Assembly: GCF_009866805.1 (NCBI RefSeq)
Contig: NZ_SIZW01000043.1
Location: forward strand, 186,001-250,000
DNA from: Schauerella aestuarii
GTDB taxonomy: Bacteria; Pseudomonadota; Gammaproteobacteria; Burkholderiales; Burkholderiaceae_B
Length of the DNA: 64,000 nt
Direction of reading: 5' to 3'
The notes under the pieces were generated by a model that saw nothing but the letters and a program-made list of their open reading frames with translations, ran no database searches and was not told where the DNA came from. Of this stretch, positions 51,695-61,585 are shown in pieces (the stretch's first letter is position 1; each line of letters begins with the position of its first letter). The position numbers and the translations under genes are program-made.

Positions 51695-53250
51695 TGCGTA
51701 GTCCCCTTCCTCTGCATCGCCTGTCGCGTCACGTCTTGATCATGGCGCTATGCGCGGCGATGCCCGCCGTGCACGCGGCCGAACCGGTCAAGCGTACGCC
51801 GGCCCGTGCGGGTCAGCCCGCAACGCAGGCGCCTGCAGGCGATCAGTTTGTCGATGGCATTGCCGCCATCGTCAACAAGGACGTCATTACGCTGCGCGAA
51901 GTCAATGTGGCGACCGCCGAGGCACGCCGCGAACTGGCTTCGCAAAAGATTCAAGCGCCCAATGACCGCGATCTGCAGCGTCAGGTGTTGCAGCGTTTGA
52001 TCATGGATCGCGTGCAGCAGCAGGAAGCCGCACGCATGAACATCAAGGTCACCGACGAACAGGTCGATCAGGCCATCAACGGCATTGCGCAGCGCAATCG
52101 CATCACGATCGCGACCATGCAGGCCGAGATCAAGAAATCGGGCACGACCTGGGAAGCCTACCGCGACGGGTTGCGCAAGGAGCTGCAACTCGATCGCATG
52201 CGTCAGCGCGCGGTCGATTCCACCATCGTGATCAGCGACGCGGAAGTCGATGCTTTCCTGAAGGAACAGCAGCGGCAGGGTGGCGGCGGCATGAGCGCGT
52301 TGGGTCAATCGGCCCCGGCTCCCGCTCAGCAGCAAGCCGCACCGGCTGCACCCGTGCAGTCGGGACCGGCCATGTTGGCGCTGGCCCAGATTCTGGTGCG
52401 CGTGCCGGAAGGCACCAGCGGCGATCAGCTCACGGCGCTGCGCAAGAAGGCCGAAGGCCTGCTGGCCCGCGTCAAGGCCGGCGACGATTTCGCCGCCGTG
52501 GCCGCCGCCTCTTCCGATGGCCCCGAAGCCTTGCAAGGTGGGGTGATGGGTGCCCGCGCCGCCGACGGTTGGCCGGATCTCTTCCTGCAGGCCGTCGCCA
52601 ACGTGGCACCCGGTCAGACCAGCGGCATCATCCAGAGCGGCAACGGTTTCCACATTCTGAAAGTGCTCGATCGCCGCTCGCCAGGCGCGCAGCAGGCGCA
52701 ACGTGGCGGCGCCGCGCCCGCTCAGCCGGCCCCGCAGCCCGAACAACAGGCCACGCGCGCGCCGCAGGGACCGATGCAGGTCACCCAGACGCATGCCCGT
52801 CACATCCTGATCAAGACCTCGACCGTGATGAGCGACACGCAGGCCCGTCAGCGTCTGGAGCAACTGCGCCAGCGCATCACGGCCGGCGGCGAGAATATGG
52901 CCGAATTGGCGCGTCAGTATTCCAATGACGGCACTGCCCCGCAAGGCGGCGATCTCGGTTGGCTCAATCCGGGCGAGACCGTGCCCGCGTTCGAGCAAGC
53001 GATGAACGCCTTGCAACCCGGCCAGATCAGTCAGCCGATTCAGTCGCCATTCGGGTGGCATTTGATCCAGGTGATCGAACGCCGCGAGCAGGATATTGCC
53101 GACGAATATCAACGGATGCAGGCGCGTCAGGTGCTCTTCGAGCGCCGTGCACAGCCCGCCATGGAAGATTGGTTGAGCCAGTTGCGCGACCGTGCGTTCA
53201 TCGACAATCGCCTTGAGCGCCAAGACGCGATCAACGCCAATAACTCCTGA
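51694..53250 (+). CDS. surA: Periplasmic chaperone/peptidyl-prolyl isomerase SurA
   Basis: The product is 518 residues, longer than the enterobacterial protein. A signal peptide, then a SurA N-domain ([19 protein letters not shown]) and two parvulin domains (around [20 protein letters not shown] and around [18 protein letters not shown]) are readable. Pro/Ala/Gln-rich inserts precede each parvulin domain and account for the extra length. It chaperones outer-membrane proteins such as LptD, whose gene it follows. AAAGG lies 7 bases upstream. Confidence 0.94.
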   Translation: MRSPLPLHRLSRHVLIMALCAAMPAVHAAEPVKRTPARAGQPATQAPAGDQFVDGIAAIVNKDVITLREVNVATAEARRELASQKIQAPNDRDLQRQVLQRLIMDRVQQQEAARMNIKVTDEQVDQAINGIAQRNRITIATMQAEIKKSGTTWEAYRDGLRKELQLDRMRQRAVDSTIVISDAEVDAFLKEQQRQGGGGMSALGQSAPAPAQQQAAPAAPVQSGPAMLALAQILVRVPEGTSGDQLTALRKKAEGLLARVKAGDDFAAVAAASSDGPEALQGGVMGARAADGWPDLFLQAVANVAPGQTSGIIQSGNGFHILKVLDRRSPGAQQAQRGGAAPAQPAPQPEQQATRAPQGPMQVTQTHARHILIKTSTVMSDTQARQRLEQLRQRITAGGENMAELARQYSNDGTAPQGGDLGWLNPGETVPAFEQAMNALQPGQISQPIQSPFGWHLIQVIERREQDIADEYQRMQARQVLFERRAQPAMEDWLSQLRDRAFIDNRLERQDAINANNS

Positions 53251-53269
53251 TCGACGATTACCCGGTTTT

Positions 53270-54094
53270 ATGGCTCAACATATCGCTCGTAAGCGCTTCG
53301 GCCAGCATTTTCTGGTCGACGAAAGCATCACCGACGGCATTGTCCGTGCCGTCGCGCCTGCGCGCGATGACCGTATCGTCGAGATCGGCCCGGGGTTGTC
53401 TGCACTGACACGTCCGCTTCTGCAGCGGGTCGATCATCTGCTCGCGGTCGAGATCGATCGCGATCTGGCCGCCAAGTTGCGCAATCAATATCCGCCCAAC
53501 CGGCTCGAGGTGATCGAGGCCGACGCGTTGACCGTCGATTTCGGTCAGTTCGGCGATCGCCTGCGTGTGGTCGGCAATTTGCCATACAACATTTCCAGCC
53601 CCATCCTGTTTCACCTGATGACGGTGGCCGATCGCATCCGCGACCAGCATTTCATGCTGCAGCGTGAAGTGATCGACCGCATGGTGGCTGCCCCCGGCGA
53701 GTCGGACTATGGCCGCCTTTCGGTCATGCTGCAGTCGCGCTACCGGATGGAAAAATTGTTCGACGTGCCGCCCGAGGCCTTCGATCCGCCGCCGCGTGTG
53801 GTGTCGGCTGTGGTGCGCATGGTGCCGCTGCCTGAAGATCGCGTGAAAGCGAAGGATGCCGCGGCGCTTGAGCAAGTGGTCGCACGCGCGTTCTCGCAAC
53901 GCCGCAAGATGTTGCGTCGCGCCTTGGGCGATTGGGTGCCGCATATTCCCTGGGAAGCCCTCGGCATTCCGCCTACCGCACGCGCCGAAGAAGTGGGCGT
54001 GGACAAATTCGTGGCCCTGGCCGATGTGTTGCTCGATCACGGTTTGGTGGGACGCGACCGACCGCATAGCGCGGAACTCGATCCCAGCGTTTGA
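53270..54094 (+). CDS. rsmA: 16S rRNA dimethyladenosine transferase RsmA
   Basis: The product is 274 residues. It starts [12 protein letters not shown]; motif I is [11 protein letters not shown], the acidic motif EIDRDLA, and the substrate motif is [10 protein letters not shown]. It dimethylates two adenines near the 3' end of 16S rRNA; loss gives kasugamycin resistance. It follows surA by 19 bases. The pdxA gene usually found between surA and rsmA is absent. ATG 53270 begins the conserved start. Confidence 0.95.
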   Translation: MAQHIARKRFGQHFLVDESITDGIVRAVAPARDDRIVEIGPGLSALTRPLLQRVDHLLAVEIDRDLAAKLRNQYPPNRLEVIEADALTVDFGQFGDRLRVVGNLPYNISSPILFHLMTVADRIRDQHFMLQREVIDRMVAAPGESDYGRLSVMLQSRYRMEKLFDVPPEAFDPPPRVVSAVVRMVPLPEDRVKAKDAAALEQVVARAFSQRRKMLRRALGDWVPHIPWEALGIPPTARAEEVGVDKFVALADVLLDHGLVGRDRPHSAELDPSV

Positions 54095-54226
54095 GGTTGT
54101 CGCAGGGCAATCGCGACCGATGGCGGCGGTTGCAGCCGTCTGGCGAGGGGCACGCGATGATGCGGGCCCCGTGCAACGCGCCTATGCATGCGGCGAGGCG
54201 AGGTTGAGAACCTGCCAGACGTCGAT
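54095..54226. other. Convergent gap after rsmA
   Basis: These 132 bases carry no gene. Only short GC dyads are seen; no terminator with a T-run on either strand. Confidence 0.4.
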
Positions 54227-55456
54227 CTAACCGAAAAACCAGTAACACACGCCGATCGACGCCAGCATCCCGGCCAGATCCGAGAGCAGCGCGCAGCCTA
54301 CCGCATGGCGCACTCGCGATATCCCGACGGCACCGAAATATACGGCGACCACATAGAAGGTGGTCTCGGTGCTGCCTTGCAGGATGGCCGAGAGCAAGGC
54401 GGGGAAGCTGTCCACGCCGAAATGCGACATGGCCTCGAGCATCATCGCGCGCGAGGCGCTACCCGAGAAGGGGCGCATCAGCGCCGTGGGTAACGCATCC
54501 ACGAAGCGGGTGTCCCATCCCAACTGTGTGACGGACCAGCGAATGCCGTCCAGGAAAAGATCCAGGGCGCCCGATTCGCGCAGCACACCGACTGCGCACA
54601 GCATCGCCACCAGATACGGCAGCAGACTCTTGGCGATATCGAAGCCTTCCTTGGCGCCTTCGATGAATTGCTCGTAAACCTTGATGCGGCGCCATGCGCC
54701 CACTGTCAGGAATGCAATGATGATGCCGAAGAGGGTGAGATTGCCCAAAAGGGACGACAGGGCAGTGATCGCGGTGGCGGACAAGCCAGCCAGCAACGCC
54801 ATGAATCCGCCGACGATGAGCGCGCCGCCGCCCAACCAGGCCAGTACCACGGGATCCTGCAGCCGCAGGCGCTGGCAGTACGCGACCGCCAGCAGGGCGG
54901 CCAACGTGGAGGCCGAAGTGGCGAGCAGAATGGGCAGGAAAATCATCGCCGGATCGGCGGCACCCTGCTGCGCGCGATACATGAACAACGTGACGGGCAG
55001 CAGTGTCAACGACGATGTGTTGAGCACGAGAAACAGGATCTGCGCATTGGTCGCCGTATCGGGCGTCGGGTTGAGCTTCTGCAGCTCGCGCATGGCGCGC
55101 AGCCCGATCGGCGTGGCTGCATTGTCCAGGCCCAGCCCGTTGGCCGCGAAGTTCAGCGTGATCAGCCCGATGGCCGGGTGATTGCGCGGCACGCCGGGCA
55201 TCAGGCGGGCGAAGAGGGGACCCAGGAATCGCGCCAGCCATTCCACTAGGCCGGCCGCTTCGGCGATCCGCAGGAAACCCAGCCACAGCGTGAGTGTGCC
55301 GAACATCAGCACCATCACTTCCACCGACAGACGGGCCATGTCGAACAGGCTCGTCACCATCCCGGCAAAAACGTTGGCGTCGCCCAGAATCAGCCAGCGG
55401 CCCAGGGCCGATACGGCGGCGATCAGGAAAAAAGCGAGCCAGAGAATATTGAGCAT
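54227..55456 (-). CDS. SpmA-SpmB-like nucleoside-recognition (Gate) membrane protein
   Basis: The product is 409 residues with about ten hydrophobic segments and two Gate-type halves. The first holds NFAANGLGLDNAATPIG, the second RPFSGSASRAMMLEAMSH. This matches the fused SpmA/SpmB proteins common in non-sporulating proteobacteria, whose transport substrate is unknown. ATG 55456 is preferred to an in-frame TTG at 55474. Convergent with rsmA, divergent from the TctC-type gene. Confidence 0.88.
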   Translation of the reverse strand: MLNILWLAFFLIAAVSALGRWLILGDANVFAGMVTSLFDMARLSVEVMVLMFGTLTLWLGFLRIAEAAGLVEWLARFLGPLFARLMPGVPRNHPAIGLITLNFAANGLGLDNAATPIGLRAMRELQKLNPTPDTATNAQILFLVLNTSSLTLLPVTLFMYRAQQGAADPAMIFLPILLATSASTLAALLAVAYCQRLRLQDPVVLAWLGGGALIVGGFMALLAGLSATAITALSSLLGNLTLFGIIIAFLTVGAWRRIKVYEQFIEGAKEGFDIAKSLLPYLVAMLCAVGVLRESGALDLFLDGIRWSVTQLGWDTRFVDALPTALMRPFSGSASRAMMLEAMSHFGVDSFPALLSAILQGSTETTFYVVAVYFGAVGISRVRHAVGCALLSDLAGMLASIGVCYWFFG

Positions 55457-55591
55457 CGAAGGGCGGAGAGGCAATAAAGGCGCGTGGAAGCTGCGTCATT
55501 GTGTCAGAAAACGCCTGCGGATCGGCTACGATAGGGCAACCCGTAAAAATAAACGGTCGGCCCCGAGCCGGTTCAAACCAGGAGACAACAA

Positions 55592-56563
55592 ATGATCAAG
55601 AAGTGGTGTTCCATTGTGGCCATCGCGGCTGTGGCAGGCCTGCCCGGCGCAGCATTCGCTCAGGATTTTCCGAACAAGCCGATTCGTCTGATCGTGCCGT
55701 TCACGCCGGGCGGCGGCACCGATTTCCTGTCGCGCGCGGTCGGCAACAAGATGGGCGACACCAAGGGTTGGACGGTCGTCGTCGAGAACAAGGCGGGCGC
55801 CGGTGGCACCATCGGCATCAACGAAGCGATCCGCGGCGAAGCTACGGGTTACGAAATGGTGATGGGTCAGCTCGATAATCTCGTCGTGGCCCCGCTGCTT
55901 TACAAGCAAGTGACTTATAACGCCGAGCGCGACCTCATGCCGGTGGCCGCTGTGGCCGATTCGCCAGTGGTGCTGGTCACGAACGCCGCTTCGCCCTATA
56001 AAACGCTCGATGACGTGGTCAAGGCGGCGAAGGCTGCACCGGGTACGGTCACTTACGCGTCTGCCGGCACCGGCACCGTGCCGCATCTGGTCATGGAGAT
56101 CTTCCAGACCGCGGCCGGGATCAAGATCAATCACATTCCGTACAAGGGGTCGGCGCCTGCCGTCGCCGACGTACTGGGCGGGCAGGTGGCGTTGCTGTCG
56201 ACGTCCGTGCCGTCGGCACTGGCGCAGATCCAGGCGGGCAAATTGCGCGCCATCGCGGTCACCTCAGCCAAGCGCAGCGCCACGTTGCCCGACGTACCGA
56301 CCATTGCCGAGTCCGGCTACAAGGATTTCGACTACAGCGTCTGGTATGCCTTGTTCGTCCCGAAGAACTCGCCCAAGGACGTGATCTCCATCTTGAACAA
56401 GAAGGTCAACGATATTCTTGCGTTGCCCGCCACGCAGAAGTTGATGGCCGATCAAGGGGTTGAAACCCGTCCGGGTACCCCCGAAGCCCTGGGTCAGCGT
56501 TTGAAGGAAGACAACGCCAAATGGCGCGACGTGGTGGCCAAGTCGGGCGTTACGCTCGACTGA
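55592..56563 (+). CDS. Bug/TctC-family tripartite tricarboxylate receptor
   Basis: The product is 323 residues. The signal peptide ends GAAFAQD, then FPNKPIRLIVPFTPGGGTDFL, the hallmark start of Bug receptors, and later HIPYKGSAPAVADVLGGQVA. AGGAG lies 7 bases upstream of the ATG. Bug proteins bind carboxylates in the periplasm for TctAB-type transporters; no tctA or tctB is next to it. It is plausibly the intake or sensing part of the neighbouring CoA-dependent catabolic genes. Confidence 0.93.
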   Translation: MIKKWCSIVAIAAVAGLPGAAFAQDFPNKPIRLIVPFTPGGGTDFLSRAVGNKMGDTKGWTVVVENKAGAGGTIGINEAIRGEATGYEMVMGQLDNLVVAPLLYKQVTYNAERDLMPVAAVADSPVVLVTNAASPYKTLDDVVKAAKAAPGTVTYASAGTGTVPHLVMEIFQTAAGIKINHIPYKGSAPAVADVLGGQVALLSTSVPSALAQIQAGKLRAIAVTSAKRSATLPDVPTIAESGYKDFDYSVWYALFVPKNSPKDVISILNKKVNDILALPATQKLMADQGVETRPGTPEALGQRLKEDNAKWRDVVAKSGVTLD

Positions 56564-56693
56564 TCGTCCATGATGGCGACGCTGCGCGTCCATAGGATCG
56601 AAGTCATGTCCTGCGACGCGCGCGGTCGCGCCTTTACGGTTCGACCGATCGACTCGGTGCCGGGAAGGCCGCCCGTTTCAGGGATGCTCTGCG

Positions 56694-57626
56694 ATGCGGC
56701 TTAATCTCTATTCACTGCAGTTGTTTGTGGCCGTGGTGGAAGAGGGCACGATCGCGGGCGCAGCCGAGCGCGAGCACATCGCCGCATCGGCGCTCAGCAA
56801 GCGGATCTCGGAGCTCGAACGCGCGGTCGATACGCCGTTGCTCACCCGGCGTGCGAGGGGGGTGGAGCCCACGGCCGCCGGCAGAATTCTTGCACGCGGC
56901 GCGCGGCTCCTCCTGCATCATGCCGACGATCTGTCCACCGAGTTACAGCACTTCGCGTTGGGGGCGTCGGGGCACGTCCGCATTGCCGCCAACCTCTCCT
57001 CGCTCACGCAGTTCTTGCCCGCCGATCTCAAACGTTTCACTGAGGCGCATCCCCGGATCCGATTGGAATTGGAAGAACGGGTAAGCCATGTGGTCACGAG
57101 AATGGTGGCGGACAACGCGGCCGACATCGGCATCTACACCGACGCGGCCGACGACGGCGCATTGGAAGTGTTTCCGTATCGTCGCGATCGCATGGTGCTG
57201 GTCACGCGCAGCGATCATCCGCTCGCCGGTGCCGACACCGTCGCGTTCACTGAAACATTGCCTTTCGCCTTTGTGGGCATGCATCCGGGCAGCGCCGGCA
57301 ACGATCAGTTGCTGCGTGCCGCTGAAGCGGTGGGCAGTACGCTCACCATGCATTTCCAGGTGACGTCCTACGACGCCATGATCTCGATGATCAAGGCCGG
57401 CCTGGGTATCGGCGTGATGCCCCACGATGCGATCGCCTTGTTTGCCGACGAGGGGCTGGCCATCATGCCGCTGAGCGATGCATGGGCCAACCGGCAATTG
57501 AAGCTGTGCGTGCGGTCCAAGCGTGCACTGACCAGTGCTGCACGCCGCCTGCTGAATCATCTGTGCGCAGCGGCCTCCGACGCAACAGATGACTCGGTCA
57601 ATCCGGCGATCGCCGCCTCGTCGTAG
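56694..57626 (+). CDS. LysR-family transcriptional regulator
   Basis: The product is 310 residues. The N-terminal winged helix (LQLFVAVVEEGTIAGAAER, then AASALSKRISELERAVDTPL) and a PBP-like effector domain are clear. It probably senses a CoA-pathway intermediate or the carboxylate itself and acts on the adjacent genes. The stop lies at 57626, so the last 70 bases overlap the convergent CoA-transferase gene. Confidence 0.93.
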   Translation: MRLNLYSLQLFVAVVEEGTIAGAAEREHIAASALSKRISELERAVDTPLLTRRARGVEPTAAGRILARGARLLLHHADDLSTELQHFALGASGHVRIAANLSSLTQFLPADLKRFTEAHPRIRLELEERVSHVVTRMVADNAADIGIYTDAADDGALEVFPYRRDRMVLVTRSDHPLAGADTVAFTETLPFAFVGMHPGSAGNDQLLRAAEAVGSTLTMHFQVTSYDAMISMIKAGLGIGVMPHDAIALFADEGLAIMPLSDAWANRQLKLCVRSKRALTSAARRLLNHLCAAASDATDDSVNPAIAASS

Positions 57627-58753
57627 CCGGTTTCCCGCAGGATGTTGGCCGTGTCCGCGCCGAGGTCGGGCGCGGGATGCCGAACACCGCAGGGCGCCTG
57701 GGAAAATTTGACGGGAAAGCCATTCATGCGCACCGTGCCGTGCCCGGGATGCGGCACATCGAGCACCATCTGCTGGGATTGAATCTGGGGATCGCTGTAC
57801 ACCTCGGCCAGCGACATCACGGTGCCGCAAGGCACGCCGGCACGATTCAAGACCTCGATCCAATGCGATTTCGGGTGATGTTGCGTCACGGCGTTGATCG
57901 CCGCATTGATCTGTGCGCGGTGCTTCACGCGTGCGGCATTGTTGGCAAAGCGTGGATCGTCATGCAGATGCGTCAACCCGAGTGCCGTCAGCAGCTTTCC
58001 GTACACCATGTCGTTGGAGGGGGCGACCGCGATGTCGCCGTCGAAGGCAGTAAACAAGCCATAGGGCGCGACCAGCGGATGGTCGTTGCCGGTCGTAGCG
58101 GCCTGTTCGCCGGTGGCGAGAAAATTCGCGCTGGCAAACGCGCCATAACTGAGCAAGGAATCGACCAACGACGCGCACACGCGCTCGCCTTGCCCGGTTT
58201 GCGTCCGGCGAAAGAGCGCCGCGACCGTGCCCAGGGCGGCATATGTGCCGGCCACAGTGTCGCTGATCGGCAGTCCGCTGCGCATGGGGCCCGTGTCGGG
58301 CGTGCCGTTCATGCTCATGAAGCCGCTCATCGCCTGCGCGATGAAGTCGAAGGCGGGCCGCTTGGCATAGGGCCCTGTTTCACCGAACCCGTTGATGCTC
58401 GTGTGAATGATCCTGGGTGACAAGGTGTTCAGCGTGTCCCAATCCAGACCCATCGCATCCATCACACCGGGCCGGAAATTATCGATCACGACGTCGGCCG
58501 TTTGCAGGAGGTGCTTGAGCGCCGCCATCCCTTCCTTGCTCCGCAGGTCGAGTTTGACGGACCGCTTGTTGCGATTGCAGGCCGCAAAGTACCAGCTCAT
58601 GCCTTCGAGGATGACGCCCTGCTGGCGCACCGGGTCGCCTTCGGGTGGCTCGACCTTGATGACGTCCGCGCCCATATCCGCCAAAAGCATCGAGCAGAAG
58701 GGTCCCGAGATGATGCGCGTGAGATCGATCACGCGAATGCCTGTAAGTTGCAT
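57557..58753 (-). CDS. CaiB/BaiF family III CoA-transferase
   Basis: The product is 398 residues. The family start GIRVIDLTRIISGPFCSMLLADMGADVIKVEPP is clear, and the catalytic Asp lies in FDFIAQAMSGFM. The C-terminal domain has YAALGTVAALFRRTQTGQG. It moves CoA between an acyl-CoA donor and a carboxylic acid. AAGGACAGG lies upstream of ATG 58753. It is divergent from the lyase gene, with a 229-base gap that should hold both promoters and a LysR site. Confidence 0.92.
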   Translation of the reverse strand: MQLTGIRVIDLTRIISGPFCSMLLADMGADVIKVEPPEGDPVRQQGVILEGMSWYFAACNRNKRSVKLDLRSKEGMAALKHLLQTADVVIDNFRPGVMDAMGLDWDTLNTLSPRIIHTSINGFGETGPYAKRPAFDFIAQAMSGFMSMNGTPDTGPMRSGLPISDTVAGTYAALGTVAALFRRTQTGQGERVCASLVDSLLSYGAFASANFLATGEQAATTGNDHPLVAPYGLFTAFDGDIAVAPSNDMVYGKLLTALGLTHLHDDPRFANNAARVKHRAQINAAINAVTQHHPKSHWIEVLNRAGVPCGTVMSLAEVYSDPQIQSQQMVLDVPHPGHGTVRMNGFPVKFSQAPCGVRHPAPDLGADTANILRETGYDEAAIAGLTESSVASEAAAHR

Positions 58754-58982
58754 GCCTGTCCTTGGAAGCCTGCGGGAGGAAGTAAGGGACGCCGGTGTGC
58801 GATGCCGCCGGCAGCCGAATCCCGACCGCGATGACGGCATGGTGGCATGGCACGCCGCGCGCTGTCTCGTCGTATTTCTACGCCCTTGCGTCGCCGGTCG
58901 CGATGGCACCGTCGTGAAACGGCACTGGATCGAAGCGCCGATCGTTCGTATGCTGGGACGTCGATGAATTCGAGAGTTGATC

Positions 58983-59927
58983 ATGTCCACAACCTATCCT
59001 CGCCACGTCGTGTTGACCGAAGTCGGCATGCGCGATGGCCTCCAGATGGAGCACGACTTCGTGCCCACCGAGACCAAAATCGCCATGATCAACGACTTGA
59101 TCGCAACGGGATTGACGCATCTTGAAGTGACGTCGTTCGTCTCGCCCAAAGCCGTCCCGCAATTACGCGACGCCGCCGAAGTGCTGGCTGGCGTGGATCG
59201 GCGCGCTGAGGTGACGCTGTCGGTGTTGGCGCCCAATGTCAAAGGGATCGAAAGGGCGTTGGCCGCGCGGGCCGACGGTGTGGTCGTGTTCCTGTCCGCC
59301 TCCGAGAGCCATAATCAGAAAAACCTCAATCGCAGCATCGAGCGGTCGCTCGGCGACATGCGCGACGCCGCGGCGGCGACTCGCGGTTCGGGCGTTCAGG
59401 TGCAAGGGGCGATTGCAGTGGCATTCGGATGCCCGTTCGAAGGCGATGTGCCGGTTGAGCGCGTGGTCGAGATCGCGCATCGGTTTGCCTCGTTGGGCTT
59501 TGACGGCATCACGTTGGGAGATACCACCGGCATGGCCACGCCGCCGGTCGTGCGCCGCACGGTCGAAGCGCTGCGCGCCGAACTTCCCGATATGCCGCTT
59601 ACCCTGCACTTCCACAACACGCGCGGGCTGGGGCTGGTCAATGTGATGGAAGGTTTGCACCTCGGCATCGACGCATTCGAGTCGTCGCTGGGCGGCATTG
59701 GCGGGTGCCCGTTTGCGCCCGGCGCGACCGGCAATATCTGTACCGAGGATACTGTTCACCTGCTGCACGCGCTGGGCATCCATACGGGTGTGAATCTGGA
59801 CGCCTTGCTGGGCGTGGCTGGCCATCTCGAAACCGTGCTGGCGCGGCCATTGCCCGGGCAGGTGCTGCGTTCGGGTCCACGCCTGCGCCGCTACGGCCTC
59901 GAGGAGCAAGCAGCAGCCGTGGGCTGA
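58983..59927 (+). CDS. Hydroxymethylglutaryl-CoA lyase family enzyme
   Basis: The product is 314 residues, a TIM barrel of the HMGL family. Active-site landmarks are EVGMRDGLQ, FVSPKAVPQL and the mobile-loop Cys in GGIGGCPFAPGATGN, plus the metal-binding HFHNTRGLGL. Members cleave HMG-CoA or related 3-hydroxy-3-methyl acyl-CoAs such as citramalyl-CoA. With the CaiB transferase it could activate and cleave a branched dicarboxylate. ATG 58983 is chosen; a TTG two codons upstream is in frame. Confidence 0.92.
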   Translation: MSTTYPRHVVLTEVGMRDGLQMEHDFVPTETKIAMINDLIATGLTHLEVTSFVSPKAVPQLRDAAEVLAGVDRRAEVTLSVLAPNVKGIERALAARADGVVVFLSASESHNQKNLNRSIERSLGDMRDAAAATRGSGVQVQGAIAVAFGCPFEGDVPVERVVEIAHRFASLGFDGITLGDTTGMATPPVVRRTVEALRAELPDMPLTLHFHNTRGLGLVNVMEGLHLGIDAFESSLGGIGGCPFAPGATGNICTEDTVHLLHALGIHTGVNLDALLGVAGHLETVLARPLPGQVLRSGPRLRRYGLEEQAAAVG

Positions 59928-60124
59928 CCCTCATCCTTCCGCTTGTCCGATTTTTTCCGTTCTGTCATCGATGATTGCGTGAACCCTTTCTATACTTGAG
60001 GGGTCGTAGAGGCTCAGTCATCGGGTTTGCATCGCGCCTAGCCCGTCGTAAACCATCGCACACCGTGGATGTAGCGGCGGCGATGAGGCGTATGCTCTCC
60101 CTGTCACAACGGAAAGGCGAAACA
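59928..60124 (+). promoter_or_regulatory. Leader region of the zwf-pgl-edd operon
   Basis: A TATACT at 59991-59996 is the best -10 candidate; the -35 is poor at 17-base spacing. That gives a leader of about 120 bases. No clear repressor dyad was found. Confidence 0.35.
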
Positions 60125-61585
60125 ATGCTTGAAGGATGCCCCGACCGGCTCGATCTGGTCATATTCGGCGGCAACGGCGATTTGTCGATGCGCAAACTGC
60201 TGCCTGCCCTTTACATCTGTCATCGCGACGAGAACCTGCCTGCGCAAGGCCGGATCGCCTGTGTGGGGCGCAATGATTTCGACGATGCGGCGTTCTTGGC
60301 TTTCGTGGAATCGCAAGCCCGTCCTTTCGTGGATGACAGCACGTATGACGAGGCTGTCTGGAAGGCATTCCTGAAGCGCCTGCACTTCGTCCGCGTCGAT
60401 GCGACCAAACCCGAGGATTACGCCAGGCTCGGCGACTGGCTCGCGCCGGATACGCTGCGTATCTTCTTCCTTGCCACGTCTTCCGATCTTTTCATTCCCA
60501 TCTGCGATAACCTCGCCGCCGCCGAGCTGATCCTGAAGGACAGCCGTCTGCTGCTTGAAAAGCCGCTGGGCAAGGATATCGCCTCGGCGCGCGAGATCAA
60601 TGCCGCTGCCGATCGTTACTTCGACGAATCGCGCATCTATCGCATCGACCACTATCTGGGCAAGGAAACGGTTCAGAACCTGATGGCGTTGCGCTTTGGC
60701 AACTCCATTTTCGAACCGCTCTGGCGGGCGCCCACCATCCGCAACGTGCAGATCACCGTGTCCGAAACGGTGGGTGTGGGCACCCGCGGTGGGTTTTACG
60801 ACCGTGCCGGCGCCTTGCGGGATATGGTTCAGAATCACCTGCTGCAATTGCTGTGCATCGTTGCCATGGAGCCGCCGGCGCAACTCGATTCGGACGCGGT
60901 GCGAGACGAGAAAATCAAGGTGCTGCGGTCGCTCAGTCCGATGTCGCTGGCCGATATTTCGCGCTGGACCGTGCGCGGCCAGTATGCCGCCGGGTCGGAG
61001 CAGGGCGAGGCCGTGCCGGGCTATCTGGACGAGAAAGGCATTCCTGCCGACAGCAACACCGAGACGTTCGTGGCGCTGCGTGCGCATGTGAATACCTGGC
61101 GGTGGGCGAATGTGCCGTTCTTCCTGCGTACGGGCAAGCGCATGCCGCAACGGGTGTCCGAGATCGTCATCAATTTTGCCGACGTGCCGTATTCGATCTT
61201 TTCCAGCCAGGCCATCCTGCGCCCGAATCGGCTGGTGATCAGCCTGCAACGCAATGAAGCGGTCAAGCTGCAGATGATGGCGAAGGTGCCGGGCGACGGC
61301 ATGCGCCTCAAACCGGTCAATCTCGATTTCGACTTCAACGACGAGTTCACCTCGCGCCGCGCCGATGCGTATGAGCGTCTGCTGTTGGATCTGATCCGCG
61401 GCCGGCAAACCTTGTTCATTCGTCGCGATGAAACGGAAGCGGCGTGGTCGTGGGTCGAACCGATCCTGCGCGGTTGGCAGCAGTTGGGCGATCGGCCGCG
61501 GCCGTATAACGCCGGCACCTGGGGGCCGGCCGCTTCGTCATCGTTGATGGCATCGGAAGGCACGCAATGGGCGGAGGAGCTGTGA
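60125..61585 (+). CDS. zwf: Glucose-6-phosphate 1-dehydrogenase
   Basis: The product is 486 residues. The nucleotide-binding site is DLVIFGGNGDLSMRKLLPAL, and the active site RIDHYLGKETVQNL carries the catalytic His and Lys. The C-terminal domain reads VPFFLRTGKRMPQR. It oxidises glucose 6-phosphate to 6-phosphogluconolactone. AAAGGCG lies 7 bases before ATG 60125. First gene of an Entner-Doudoroff operon. Confidence 0.95.
   Translation: MLEGCPDRLDLVIFGGNGDLSMRKLLPALYICHRDENLPAQGRIACVGRNDFDDAAFLAFVESQARPFVDDSTYDEAVWKAFLKRLHFVRVDATKPEDYARLGDWLAPDTLRIFFLATSSDLFIPICDNLAAAELILKDSRLLLEKPLGKDIASAREINAAADRYFDESRIYRIDHYLGKETVQNLMALRFGNSIFEPLWRAPTIRNVQITVSETVGVGTRGGFYDRAGALRDMVQNHLLQLLCIVAMEPPAQLDSDAVRDEKIKVLRSLSPMSLADISRWTVRGQYAAGSEQGEAVPGYLDEKGIPADSNTETFVALRAHVNTWRWANVPFFLRTGKRMPQRVSEIVINFADVPYSIFSSQAILRPNRLVISLQRNEAVKLQMMAKVPGDGMRLKPVNLDFDFNDEFTSRRADAYERLLLDLIRGRQTLFIRRDETEAAWSWVEPILRGWQQLGDRPRPYNAGTWGPAASSSLMASEGTQWAEEL

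Noticed and set aside
59975-60124. 50-residue N-terminal extension of Zwf
   Set aside because: The extension is basic and unlike the family; ATG 60125 has a good ribosome site and starts right before the nucleotide-binding strand.
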